Positions 22,700 to 29,478 are shown, counted from the stretch's first letter. The stretch is DNA of 31,626 nucleotides from JANQQZ01 sp039187315 (GCA_039187315.1 JBCCZQ010000035.1:1-31626), one strand, 5' to 3'. Notes: a model not told the origin generated them from the sequence alone. Numbers and translations are program-made.

Positions 22700-23524
22700 C
22701 TAGTCCTTCCAGGCGACCTCGTAGGTGTCACTCCGGTTCGACACCGGCTTCGCATCCCACTCGAGCCCGTACGACCGCGCCTCGCGGCGGAAATACGTGA
22801 ACACATCGGACAGCTTGCAACCCTCGGGGCCCGCCTCGATGTGGTGGATGTTGTCCCGATCGCGTGACAGCGTCGAGTACGCGCCGGGTACGAGCACCGC
22901 GTCCTTGTTCTCGCGGATCAAGAAGCTCTCATCCGCCGCCGGCACCTCACCCCCGGCGATATCCAGCCGCGCTCCGTCGGGCTGAACGATGTCAAAATTC
23001 CGGCACCGCACCGACCCCTCGTTGCAGCGAAGCACGCCGTTGTAATGGCGATGATCGTGAAGCTCGATCATCGACCCTGGCTGCATGTGGATGTCGAACA
23101 CAACGATCGGAGGGATCCGGCCGGCCGCGTTCATGCTCCAGCCCTGGTCGCCGATCGGCCGCAGCGACCACGGCTCCTCGGGCGTATACCGCGCCAGCAG
23201 CCTCGAGACCGCGTCAAGATACGCCGACTCGTCCGGCCGACTCGAAGCGCTGTCCGACGCGATCATCCGCATCGCCCTCGGACGGATCTCTGCCAACAAC
23301 TGCTCGATCGTCAGAGGCTCAACTCCCGCCCCGGCACGCATCGCTCCACGCGGAAGACCCATCGCAGAACCCGTCGCCGAGGCCATAGCCAGCAGCCCAG
23401 CCCCCGCTACGCCGACCTGCAGGATCCGTCGCCGCGTGATCGTTACACCAGGCGAGATCTCCTCGCCCACCTCGTGATCCGCCATCGCGTGCTGCTCAAT
23501 CTCGTCGAGTGTCCAGAACTGCAT
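22700..23524 (-). CDS. Tat-type exported cupin, thiol-dioxygenase (PCO/ADO)-like
   Basis: Protein of 274 residues from the ATG at 23524, with an AAAGGG ribosome-binding-like sequence a few bases upstream. Residues 28-56 contain TRRRILQVGVAGAGLLAMASATG, a twin-arginine-type signal placed after a 27-residue N-terminal extension. The catalytic part resembles the single-domain cupins of plant cysteine oxidase and 2-aminoethanethiol dioxygenase: VFDIHMQPGSMIELHDHRHYNGVL holds two candidate iron ligands (His156, His158), and RDNIHHIEAGPEGCKLSDVFTYF the third (His227 or His228). Export would place a thiol dioxygenase outside the cytoplasm, which is unusual. It is also possible that the cupin binds another metal or substrate. 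The gene converges with the thioredoxin-fold gene (24 nt apart). Confidence 0.7.
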   Translation of the reverse strand: MQFWTLDEIEQHAMADHEVGEEISPGVTITRRRILQVGVAGAGLLAMASATGSAMGLPRGAMRAGAGVEPLTIEQLLAEIRPRAMRMIASDSASSRPDESAYLDAVSRLLARYTPEEPWSLRPIGDQGWSMNAAGRIPPIVVFDIHMQPGSMIELHDHRHYNGVLRCNEGSVRCRNFDIVQPDGARLDIAGGEVPAADESFLIRENKDAVLVPGAYSTLSRDRDNIHHIEAGPEGCKLSDVFTYFRREARSYGLEWDAKPVSNRSDTYEVAWKD

Positions 23525-23788
23525 CCGAACCCTTTCAACCAGCGCCACCCGGAGGACGGCCAAACCGCGCGCTCAGCCCAATCGGGAACACAGAATCATA
23601 AAGGGTGGCCGAGATTCACTCAATCCAGAACCCGTTCAGCGGACCCGGATGCCAGATCTACCCCGCAGCGCCGCCATGCAGCGCCGCCGTGAGGCAATTC
23701 CGGCTCCCCCTCCGCCGAGGGTTCTGTACCAGGGCCGCGACTTCGACCCGATCGTCGGTGGCATCGAAGCACACCCGTCCGGCCCGGC

Positions 23789-23817
23789 TTGATTTCTTGA
23801 GACTCATTCTCAATAGT
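23789..23817 (+). promoter_or_regulatory. Promoter with Fur-box-like palindrome in the spacer
   Basis: TTGATT (23789-23794) and AATAGT (23812-23817) are separated by 17 nt. Within and over the spacer lies the inverted repeat TTGAGA-CTCAT-TCTCAA (23797-23813). In 7-1-7 form it reads TGAGACT-C-ATTCTCA, close to the TGATAAT-N-ATTATCA core of Fur boxes. The placement between -35 and -10 is classic for repression. It would control the PEP-CTERM gene at 23928. Which Fur-family regulator (Fur, Zur, PerR, Mur) would bind cannot be told from the site. Confidence 0.5.
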
Positions 23818-23824
23818 GCCACAG

Positions 23825-23910
23825 TGCCGAGTTGTCGGCAATTCACGCGAAGTTTGTCCGGAATTGGGAACGGACATCCTCGCGACGGAAGTACAACGGG
23901 CCAACAGGCC
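23825..23910 (+). other. Structured 5' leader with three consecutive hairpins
   Basis: In order: TGCCGA-GTTG-TCGGCA (23825-23840); an outer CGCGA/TCGCG stem (23846-23850 with 23880-23884) enclosing TGTCCG/CGGACA (23855-23860 with 23871-23876) over a 10-nt loop; and GGCC-AACA-GGCC (23899-23910). All stems are perfect. The ribosome binding site (GAGGAG, 23913-23918) follows directly. No known riboswitch is recognised; it could stabilise the mRNA or be a cis-regulatory element. Confidence 0.4.
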
Positions 23911-23927
23911 ACGAGGAGAGACAAAAC

Positions 23928-24671
23928 ATGAAGAGTGCATTCGCAGTGCTCGCCGTTGCAGGCACCGTATCCGGCGCCGCAGCCCAGAGCTTCATCGACC
24001 CCAACCTGCCCGGCACCACGGACTTCGACGGCTGGGACAACCTGACCGTCAGCAACCCGCAGGTCGCCAACGCCAACCCCGCGTTCCCAGACTTCTTGAC
24101 GGCTGCCAACCCGTGGCCCGAGGCCATCGAGTCGGTCCTAACCCAGGGCACGCCCGGTGCGCTCGACGATGATGCCACGGGCAACGCCACGTTCGACAAG
24201 ACCTCGGGCTTCGGCTACCCCGCCAGCGTGAGTATCTACTCCACACCTTTCGGCAATGGAACCTACAACGTCAGCGATGACGACATCATCGCGGGCCTGG
24301 AGACCGTCGTCTTCCAGATCCGGATCGGTGAGGGCTCGGCAGGCACACTCGCTGGTGATCCGACGCTGACCATCAACGGCACCACGACCGTTCCGCTCTT
24401 CGAGGGCGGGTCCACAGGCATCGAGATCATCCCGAACCCGTTCGGTGGTGGCACCATCGGCGTCCCCACCTTCGGCTACCAGTGGGACGTCTCCGGACTC
24501 GGCCCGATCAACTCGATCGATGTCGATTTCGACACGGCCGGCACCAGCACGACGATCTTCGCGCTCCAGCTCGACCAGGGCAGCCAGTTCGTCGACATCA
24601 ACATCCCGACGCCCGGGTCGCTCGCGCTGCTCGGCATGGGCGGACTTGTCGCTGCCCGTCGCCGTCGCTGA
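23928..24671 (+). CDS. Secreted PEP-CTERM protein
   Basis: Protein of 247 residues. GAGGAG lies 9 nt before the ATG and a signal peptide follows (MKSAFAVLAVAGTVSGAAAQ). The mature part is acidic and rich in Gly, Asn and Thr (for example DFDGWDNLTVSN, then FGYPASVSIYSTPF), as in extracellular beta-sandwich proteins. The C-terminus PTPGSLALLGMGGLVAARRRR is a PEP-CTERM-type sorting tail nearly identical in its last residues to that of the protein at 6630-7262, though the globular domains are unrelated. Exosortase processing is expected from the family, but no exosortase is encoded here. A Fur-box-like operator and a structured leader precede it, and an intrinsic terminator follows. Function unknown. 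Confidence 0.85.
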   Translation: MKSAFAVLAVAGTVSGAAAQSFIDPNLPGTTDFDGWDNLTVSNPQVANANPAFPDFLTAANPWPEAIESVLTQGTPGALDDDATGNATFDKTSGFGYPASVSIYSTPFGNGTYNVSDDDIIAGLETVVFQIRIGEGSAGTLAGDPTLTINGTTTVPLFEGGSTGIEIIPNPFGGGTIGVPTFGYQWDVSGLGPINSIDVDFDTAGTSTTIFALQLDQGSQFVDINIPTPGSLALLGMGGLVAARRRR

Positions 24672-24734
24672 ACGACGACCGGCTGCACGGGCCTCGAGGG
24701 CCCTGCTAGCGACCTACCTGCAAGTATCCTCTCG

Positions 24735-24768
24735 AGAGCGGGGCCACACCGGTCCCGCTCTTCTTTTC
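24735..24768 (+). terminator. Intrinsic terminator of the PEP-CTERM gene
   Basis: AGAGCGGG (24735-24742) pairs with CCCGCTCT (24754-24761); the inner GCC/GGT adds further pairing. A T-rich tract (TTCTTTTC, 24761-24768) follows. It lies 64 nt after the stop at 24671 and before the convergent clpB end. Confidence 0.85.
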
Positions 24769-24806
24769 TGTGCGATCCTATTTGTGCTCGATCCTGGCAG
24801 ATCGGC

Positions 24807-27572
24807 CTACGCCGCCTCGGTCCCGCCATCGGTCCCGCTGCTGCCTTGGCCTCCGTCCTGCGACGGCTCGGCCTTGGCGAACGTCAGCGACGACCCCGCG
24901 ACGTCCACGCGCACCGCATCGCCCGCGCCGAGTTCGCCCGAAAGGATCTTGCCCGCCAGCGCGTTCTCGAGCCGCTGCTGGATCACCCGCTTGAGCGGCC
25001 TGGCACCGAACGCCGGGTCCCACCCCTCGGTCGCGATCAGCTCCAGCGCCGCGTCTGTCAGCTCGAGCGCCATGCCCTTCTCCGCCAGACGCTCGCGCAG
25101 CCGCTCGAGCTGGATCGACACGATCGAACCAAGAGACTCCTTGCCGAGCCGGTGGTAGACGACGGTCTCATCGATCCGGTTGAGCAGCTCGGGCCGCATG
25201 AAGCCCTGGTGGACGTCGAGGTTGAACCGTGCCCGGAGCTCGTCGCCGTCGGCAGACTGCTTGCCAGCGACGTCCGCCCCAGGGCCGCGCCGGACCAGGT
25301 CGCGCACCGCGGCCTCGATCTCCCAGTCCTCGGCGCCAGCCTCGGTCATCTCCTGGATCTTCTGGCTGCCGATGTTGCTCGTCATGACCACGATCGCGTT
25401 GCGGAAGTCGACCGTCCGTCCCTGCCCGTCGGTCAGCCGCCCATCATCGAGAAGCTGGAGCAGGATGTTGAACACGTCCGGGTGCGCCTTCTCGATCTCG
25501 TCGAGCAGGATGACCGCGTACGGCCGCCGCCGCGCCGCCTCCGTCAACGCACCGCCCTCGTCATAGCCGACGTAGCCGGGCGGCGCACCGATCAGCCGCG
25601 CGACCGCGTGCTTCTCCATGTACTCCGACATGTCGACGCGGATCAGCGCCTCGTCCGTGTCAAACAGGAACTCGGCCAGCGCCTTGCACGTCTCGGTCTT
25701 GCCCACGCCCGTCGGCCCGAGGAACAGGAAGCTGCCGATCGGCTTGTCCGGGTCGGATAGGCCGGCGCGGCTTCGGCGCACCGCATCGCTGACCGCACGC
25801 AGCGCCTCGTCCTGCCCGACGACCCGGTCGCGGAGGTGCTCCTCCATCCGCGCGAGCTTGTCGCGCTCGCTCTCGACGAGCCGCGTCACCGGTATCCCGG
25901 TCCACCGCGCGACGATATCAGCGATCTGCTCGGCGTCTACCTCTTCGCGGACCAGGGCGTCGCCGGCCGCCGCCCGCGCATCGAGCCGGGACTCGGCCTC
26001 GGAAAGCCCAGCCTCCAGCTCGCGCATCTCGCCGTACTGGATCCGTGCCGCCGCCTCGAGGTCGCCCCGACGCTGCGCCTGCTCAAGCTCCACACGCTTC
26101 GCATCGATCTGCTCCTTGATCTGCTTGACCGAGTCCAGGTCGCGCTTCTCGACCTCCCACCGCGCGCTGAGCGCGGCGTTCTCTTCGTTGAGTTCGCTCA
26201 GATCCTTCTCGATCCGCTCGAGCTCTTTCGACGATGCTTCCGACGCCGCGGATGCGCCGGACTCGTCCTCCGCACCGATGCGCAGCGCCTCGCGCTCCAT
26301 CTCGAGCTGCATGATCCGGCGGTTGAGCTCGTCCAGCTCCGTCGGCATGCTGTCGTTCTCGATCCGCAGACGGCTCGCCGCCTCGTCTACCAGGTCGATC
26401 GCCTTGTCCGGCAGGAATCGGTCAGCGATGTACCGCTGGCTCAGCTGCGCCGCGGCCAGGATCGCCGTGTCTTTGATCCGCACGCCGTGATGAGCCTCGT
26501 AGCGTTCCTTCAGCCCGCGCAGGATCGTCACTGTTTCTTCAACGCTCGGCTGATCCACGGTGATCGGCTGGAACCGCCGAGCGAACGCCGCGTCCTTCTC
26601 GACGTGCTTGCGGTACTCGTCCAGCGTCGTCGCGCCCACGCAACGCAGCTCGCCGCGAGCAAGCGCCGGCTTGAGCAGGTTCCCCGCGCTCACCGCGCCC
26701 TCCGCCGCGCCAGCGCCCAGGATCGTGTGCAGCTCGTCGATGAACAGGATCACCTGACCCTCGCTCGCCGACACCTCGCGCAGCACGGCCTTGAGCCGCT
26801 CCTCGAACTCGCCCCGATACTTCGCACCGGCGAGCAGCTGCCCGACATCCAGCGCGATCACCCGCTTGTCGCGCATGCCGTCGGGACAGTCGCCGTTGAC
26901 CACCCGAAGCGCCAAGCCCTCGGCGATCGCCGTCTTCCCGACGCCCGGCTCGCCGATCAGCACGGGGTTATTCTTCGTCCGCCGGCTGAGCACCTGCATG
27001 GTCCGCCGGATCTCGTCGTCGCGCCCGATCACCGGGTCCAGCTTGCCCTGCTGCGCCCGCTCGGTCAGGTCGATGCCATACTTCTTGAGCGCCTCGAACC
27101 CCGCCTCGGCGTTCTGGTCGCTGACCGTCTTGACCCCGGACGCCTCGCGGATCGACAACGCCGCATTCTGAATCACCTCTGGCGTCGCCGCGTTGATGTC
27201 CAGCACCTCGAACGCGGGGCCCTTGACGGACGCCAGCGCCACAAGCAGGTGCTCGCCCGTGATGTACGCGTCGCCCATCTCTTTGGCCAGCGCGTCCGAC
27301 CTGGCCAAGATCTCCATCAGCGAACGGCCCGTCGCGCCCGCGCCGCTTGAGGTCGTCGGCTGGCGGTCGAGCTCGCCCGTCACGATCGAAGCGATCTGGT
27401 CGGCGTTCACACCGGCCTTGTTCAGGATCGGCCGCGCGCTGCCCGCGGGGTCTTCCAGCATGGCGTTGAGGATGTGCAGGCCGGTGACCTCGGCGTGCTG
27501 ACGCCCCATCGCGTCCGCCTGCGCAGAGGCCAGCGTCTGCTGTGCCATCGTTGTGAACCGATCAGGACCCAT
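24807..27572 (-). CDS. clpB: ATP-dependent disaggregase ClpB
   Basis: Protein of 921 residues, an AAA+ hexameric chaperone that works with DnaK to dissolve protein aggregates. The N-domain (residues 1-145) carries two Clp repeats beginning RFTTMAQQTLASAQ. AAA-1 has Walker A GEPGVGKT near 210 and Walker B VILFIDELHT near 278. The middle coiled coil (about 400-530), rich in Glu, Lys and Arg, marks ClpB rather than ClpA/ClpC. AAA-2 has GPTGVGKT near 620 and VILLDEIEKAH. About 35 extra residues lie in AAA-2 between SNIGSQ and GFMRPELLNRID (roughly 745-790). A low-complexity Gly/Ser-rich tail ends the protein. GGAGG lies 6 nt before the ATG. No heat-shock promoter consensus is obvious upstream; a terminator-ended structured RNA lies about 265 nt upstream. 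Confidence 0.97.
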   Translation of the reverse strand: MGPDRFTTMAQQTLASAQADAMGRQHAEVTGLHILNAMLEDPAGSARPILNKAGVNADQIASIVTGELDRQPTTSSGAGATGRSLMEILARSDALAKEMGDAYITGEHLLVALASVKGPAFEVLDINAATPEVIQNAALSIREASGVKTVSDQNAEAGFEALKKYGIDLTERAQQGKLDPVIGRDDEIRRTMQVLSRRTKNNPVLIGEPGVGKTAIAEGLALRVVNGDCPDGMRDKRVIALDVGQLLAGAKYRGEFEERLKAVLREVSASEGQVILFIDELHTILGAGAAEGAVSAGNLLKPALARGELRCVGATTLDEYRKHVEKDAAFARRFQPITVDQPSVEETVTILRGLKERYEAHHGVRIKDTAILAAAQLSQRYIADRFLPDKAIDLVDEAASRLRIENDSMPTELDELNRRIMQLEMEREALRIGAEDESGASAASEASSKELERIEKDLSELNEENAALSARWEVEKRDLDSVKQIKEQIDAKRVELEQAQRRGDLEAAARIQYGEMRELEAGLSEAESRLDARAAAGDALVREEVDAEQIADIVARWTGIPVTRLVESERDKLARMEEHLRDRVVGQDEALRAVSDAVRRSRAGLSDPDKPIGSFLFLGPTGVGKTETCKALAEFLFDTDEALIRVDMSEYMEKHAVARLIGAPPGYVGYDEGGALTEAARRRPYAVILLDEIEKAHPDVFNILLQLLDDGRLTDGQGRTVDFRNAIVVMTSNIGSQKIQEMTEAGAEDWEIEAAVRDLVRRGPGADVAGKQSADGDELRARFNLDVHQGFMRPELLNRIDETVVYHRLGKESLGSIVSIQLERLRERLAEKGMALELTDAALELIATEGWDPAFGARPLKRVIQQRLENALAGKILSGELGAGDAVRVDVAGSSLTFAKAEPSQDGGQGSSGTDGGTEAA

Positions 27573-27835
27573 GCGAGCCTCCGTTCAAGCCTGGATGCCG
27601 CCAGCGATCGACCATACTGGCCGCCGCCCGGACACCAACAGGCCAAGAGCAAGCCGCGCGCCAGACCTGCCACCCGGTGCCGCACCGGCCAAAACGCCCT
27701 GAGACCCCACGGAACGCATCCACAACGAGCCCACACCCGCCGCCCAGACACGGCCTGCCCCCGAACCTGCCGCCATGGCAGCAGGCGCCGGTTCGAGGAC
27801 CGAACCCCGAAATCCAGCACCAGCAATGGTTTGAC
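27573..27835. other. clpB upstream region without a supported gene
   Basis: It should contain the clpB promoter and leader on the minus strand. A perfect hairpin GGTTCG-AGGAC-CGAACC is at 27790-27806 and a looser CCTGC/GCAGG hairpin around GCCATGGC lies beside it. A 63-codon minus-strand frame (27585-27776) is low-complexity Gly/Arg/Ala and is not supported. No clear sigma-70, sigma-32 or CIRCE element is visible. Confidence 0.5.
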
Positions 27836-27877
27836 AAAAAAAGGAGGCGGTGAGCTCTCCTCCGGGCCCACCGCCTC
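27836..27877 (-). terminator. Strong intrinsic terminator on the minus strand
   Basis: GAGGCGGTG (27877-27869 read on the minus strand) pairs perfectly over 9 bp with CACCGCCTC (27852-27844), followed by C and seven T residues (27842-27836). No protein gene precedes it on this strand, so it must end a non-coding RNA or an attenuated leader. Confidence 0.85.
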
Positions 27878-28213
27878 TGAAACGGCCCCGCGCGATGACG
27901 CCGGGCCGTGGGATCTGGGTGCGATGCGTCTGTCAACGCCAACGAACGAGGACCGGTTCAACCGGTGCGACAGGGACTGTCTGGACCCTCACATCAGGTG
28001 GGTGCCGCCGGCTCGGTTCCAGGCCATCCACTCGAAGGAGGCTCGGCCGTCGTCCATGCCGATTAGGTACGGCTCCCTAGGGTTCAGAAAGGTCGAGACA
28101 TGCCTCCCTTCGCGACCGGCTGAACCGGTCCTCGTTCAAGCGGCCAGAAGCCGTTCTCGGGCCTATTCGTAGGGCCGCTGGCTCCAGTTTCCTGCACTCA
28201 GGTTTCCCCTGAG
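27836..28213 (-). ncRNA. Candidate structured non-coding RNA of about 380 nt
   Basis: Read on the minus strand from 28213, consecutive helices cover nearly the whole segment. They are a CTCAGG-GGAAA-CCTGAG hairpin (28213-28197); an AGCGGCC/GGCCGCT helix (28179-28173 with 28145-28139) enclosing a CCTA-CGAA-TAGG hairpin; a 23-bp stem (28137-28115 with 27966-27944) that continues inwards as GCG, GGGA, TGTCT and GACC helices with small internal loops; an ACGGCCC/GGGCCGT hairpin (27909-27903 with 27888-27882); and the terminator. The single mismatch in the 23-bp stem (27961/28120) is A-C in a plus-strand RNA but G-U in a minus-strand RNA, which agrees with the terminator direction. It does not show the conserved motifs of RNase P RNA, tmRNA or SRP RNA. 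The 5' end is not defined. It may be independent or an attenuated leader of clpB. Confidence 0.5.
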
Positions 28214-28305
28214 CACGGCCGCATCCGCCGCTCTCTCTCGTCGGTCGGACTCTACCACAGCCCGCTTCGTCGTCCTACCCGAACAGCCGCGGATCGTCTC
28301 CGATT

Positions 28306-28381
28306 TGCGAACCATTCGCAGGAACGACACCTACTCGGGTGGCCGCGAGCGATTGACCCAGCGGGCTCGGGCGGGTACAAC
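28306..28381 (+). promoter_or_regulatory. Promoter with upstream palindrome for the small lipoprotein gene
   Basis: TTGACC (28353-28358) and TACAAC (28376-28381) are separated by exactly 17 nt, the best sigma-70-type promoter seen in the window. A perfect palindrome TGCGAA-CCA-TTCGCA (28306-28320) lies 32 nt upstream of the -35 and could be a regulator site. Transcription would start near 28388 and leave a leader of about 185 nt before the lipoprotein ATG. Confidence 0.55.
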
Positions 28382-28385
28382 CATG

Positions 28386-28433
28386 CACGGAGAGCCGTGA
28401 TCGGACCCACCGATCCATCGGCGACACGCGTGT
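28386..28433 (+). other. Tandem hairpins at the start of the presumed leader
   Basis: CACGG-AGAG-CCGTG (28386-28399), GATCGG-ACCCA-CCGATC (28399-28415) and the palindrome ACACGCGTGT (28424-28433) follow each other directly at the predicted transcription start. They may protect the 5' end or be part of a regulatory leader. The rest of the stretch to 28574 shows no gene. Confidence 0.4.
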
Positions 28434-28574
28434 GCGACGCAACGGATGGCGGTCGGCTGCGAATGGACGCATCGGTAAGGCCACGGCCGCCGGGTGTCCG
28501 GGCCACGCACAAGCCCGATCACGAGCCCGCAAGCCTGCCCGGCGGCCCGCCGCCCGGACCGAGGAGTTCGCACG

Positions 28575-28862
28575 ATGAACAGCCGCACCGAACGCACCAT
28601 CCGAACGCGCCCGGCCGCCATGGTCGGCCTCGCCCTCGCGGGCACCCTGCTCGCCGGATGCTCCAGCGAGCGCAACCGCCTTGCCGAGTACCGCGACGAG
28701 CCCACACCCGGACTGGTCACCATGGACGACCGGCCCGATGACATCGCCAACCGGATTACCCTTATCAAAGACGAGGGCAACCGGATGCTCTACCGCGACT
28801 GGCTGTACCTCTGGTACCTCGATCGCCCGACACGCCTGCGCCCGGGACCCAGCGCCTGGTAG
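28575..28862 (+). CDS. Small predicted lipoprotein, unknown function
   Basis: Protein of 95 residues. GAGGAG lies 8 nt before the ATG at 28575. The N-terminus is a lipoprotein signal (basic MNSRTERTIRTRP, hydrophobic run, LLAGC with Cys29). The mature part, about 67 residues, is charged and has a distinctive RMLYRDWLYLWYLDRPTRLRPGP stretch (about 72-94) rich in Trp, Tyr and Arg. I do not recognise the family. A good promoter lies 220 nt upstream and a long hairpin structured like a terminator lies 70 nt downstream, so it appears monocistronic. The stop codon falls inside a short tandem repeat. Confidence 0.75.
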   Translation: MNSRTERTIRTRPAAMVGLALAGTLLAGCSSERNRLAEYRDEPTPGLVTMDDRPDDIANRITLIKDEGNRMLYRDWLYLWYLDRPTRLRPGPSAW

Positions 28863-28885
28863 CGAGCGCCTCGTAGCGCCTGGTA
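28851..28885 (+). repeat. Short tandem repeat across the lipoprotein stop codon
   Basis: AGCGCCTSGTA occurs three times, at 28851-28861, 28865-28875 and 28875-28885 (S is G, C, G). The first copy contains the start of the TAG stop at 28860-28862. This looks like local slippage. Confidence 0.7.
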
Positions 28886-28932
28886 ACACCGCGTCGTCGG
28901 CGGCACCGACACACGTGCCAATCGGAAGCTTC

Positions 28933-28958
28933 CCGGCCGGTCCCTAGTGACCGGCCGG
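28933..28958. terminator. Perfect 9-bp hairpin between convergent genes, no T tract
   Basis: CCGGCCGGT (28933-28941) and ACCGGCCGG (28950-28958) flank an 8-base loop. It lies between the lipoprotein gene and the convergent gene ending at 29020. It could end transcription from both sides, but lacks a T tract on either strand, so it is not a textbook intrinsic terminator. Confidence 0.5.
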
Positions 28959-29019
28959 TGTCATTCGGAGGTCGGTGTATTCCAAGACACTATGAAGTAA
29001 CAGCTTGGCTACTTCTTGG

Positions 29020-29478
29020 CTATTTCGCGGTGTAGGTGCCGCGTGCGACCCGCTTGAACAGCTTTGGATTCTTGATAAGCGTCTGATTGACGATCGTTCG
29101 GAAGTTGGGCGATGTGGTGTTGTAACCACTACGCTGGACCTCGAGCGCTAGGTCCGTCACAGAGAATTCCTTGCCATCGAGCACGGAGTGCATCGCATCG
29201 ACCAGCGTCATGGCATTGCTCGGGCGCCGGCGGCCGCTGCCCAGCCCGGCCAGACTTGCGCCGTTCGCCCGGAGTTCGGCCTCGACAGCGTCGAGCTGCG
29301 CACGCAGCCTGTCCCGCTTACGCAGCAGCGTCGTGCTCTGACGCTGCCGGCGGGACAGCTCCGCCCTGAGTGCCTCGTCCGAGATCGCATCGAGGTTCGA
29401 AGCCGAGTTGGTACGACGGCCACGGGCCTTCTTGACCGAACGCTTCTTCCTGGTCTTCTTTGTTGATTTCTTTGCCAT
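29020..29478 (-). CDS. Basic protein with coiled coil and C-terminal winged-helix-like domain
   Basis: Protein of 152 residues. The ATG at 29478 is preceded by AGAGGG; a longer frame exists but its extension is not protein-like. Residues 1-23 are very basic (MAKKSTKKTRKKRSVKKARG), like histone H1-type tails. Residues about 29-72 form a helical, heptad-like segment (DEALRAELSRRQRQSTTLLR) suited to dimerisation. Residues about 90-150 (MTLVDAMHSVLDGKEFSVTDL, then NFRTIVNQTLIKNPKLFKRVARG) resemble a winged-helix domain of the HARE-HTH/H1-like kind. The layout suggests a nucleoid-associated or DNA-binding protein. That is inference; no target is known. The gene lies downstream of parB on the same strand behind an AT-rich intergenic region. 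Confidence 0.75.
   Translation of the reverse strand: MAKKSTKKTRKKRSVKKARGRRTNSASNLDAISDEALRAELSRRQRQSTTLLRKRDRLRAQLDAVEAELRANGASLAGLGSGRRRPSNAMTLVDAMHSVLDGKEFSVTDLALEVQRSGYNTTSPNFRTIVNQTLIKNPKLFKRVARGTYTAK

Larger units (their letters stand above)
23525..23927. other. Divergent intergenic region, 403 nt, regulatory
   Basis: It separates the cupin gene (leftward) from the PEP-CTERM gene (rightward). Short frames on both strands here are low-complexity and not supported. The left 260 nt show nothing beyond ordinary GC-rich sequence. The right part holds a Fur-box-like operator over a promoter (23789-23817) and a set of hairpins in the presumed 5' leader (23825-23910), each listed separately. 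Confidence 0.6.

Noticed and set aside
25836..27350. 504-codon plus-strand open frame
   Set aside because: Antisense to clpB; composition mirrors the sense codons and no family is visible.
27585..27776. 63-codon minus-strand frame just upstream of clpB
   Set aside because: Low-complexity Gly/Ala/Arg sequence without a ribosome binding site.
27831..27836. Perfect TTGACA on the plus strand as a -35 box
   Set aside because: It is the complement of the T tract after the minus-strand terminator, and no -10 hexamer lies 16-18 nt downstream.
27944..28137. Insertion sequence or MITE bounded by the 23-bp inverted repeats
   Set aside because: No transposase and no target-site duplication flank the repeats. 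The inner helices and the G-U/A-C asymmetry fit a structured RNA better, although a mobile origin cannot be excluded.
27836..28213. Identification of the structured RNA as RNase P RNA, tmRNA, SRP RNA or a group II intron
   Set aside because: I looked for GAGGAAAGTCC and related RNase P boxes, a tRNA-like T-arm with CCA, the SRP GGAAGG-type loop and a domain V hairpin with reverse transcriptase nearby; none is present.
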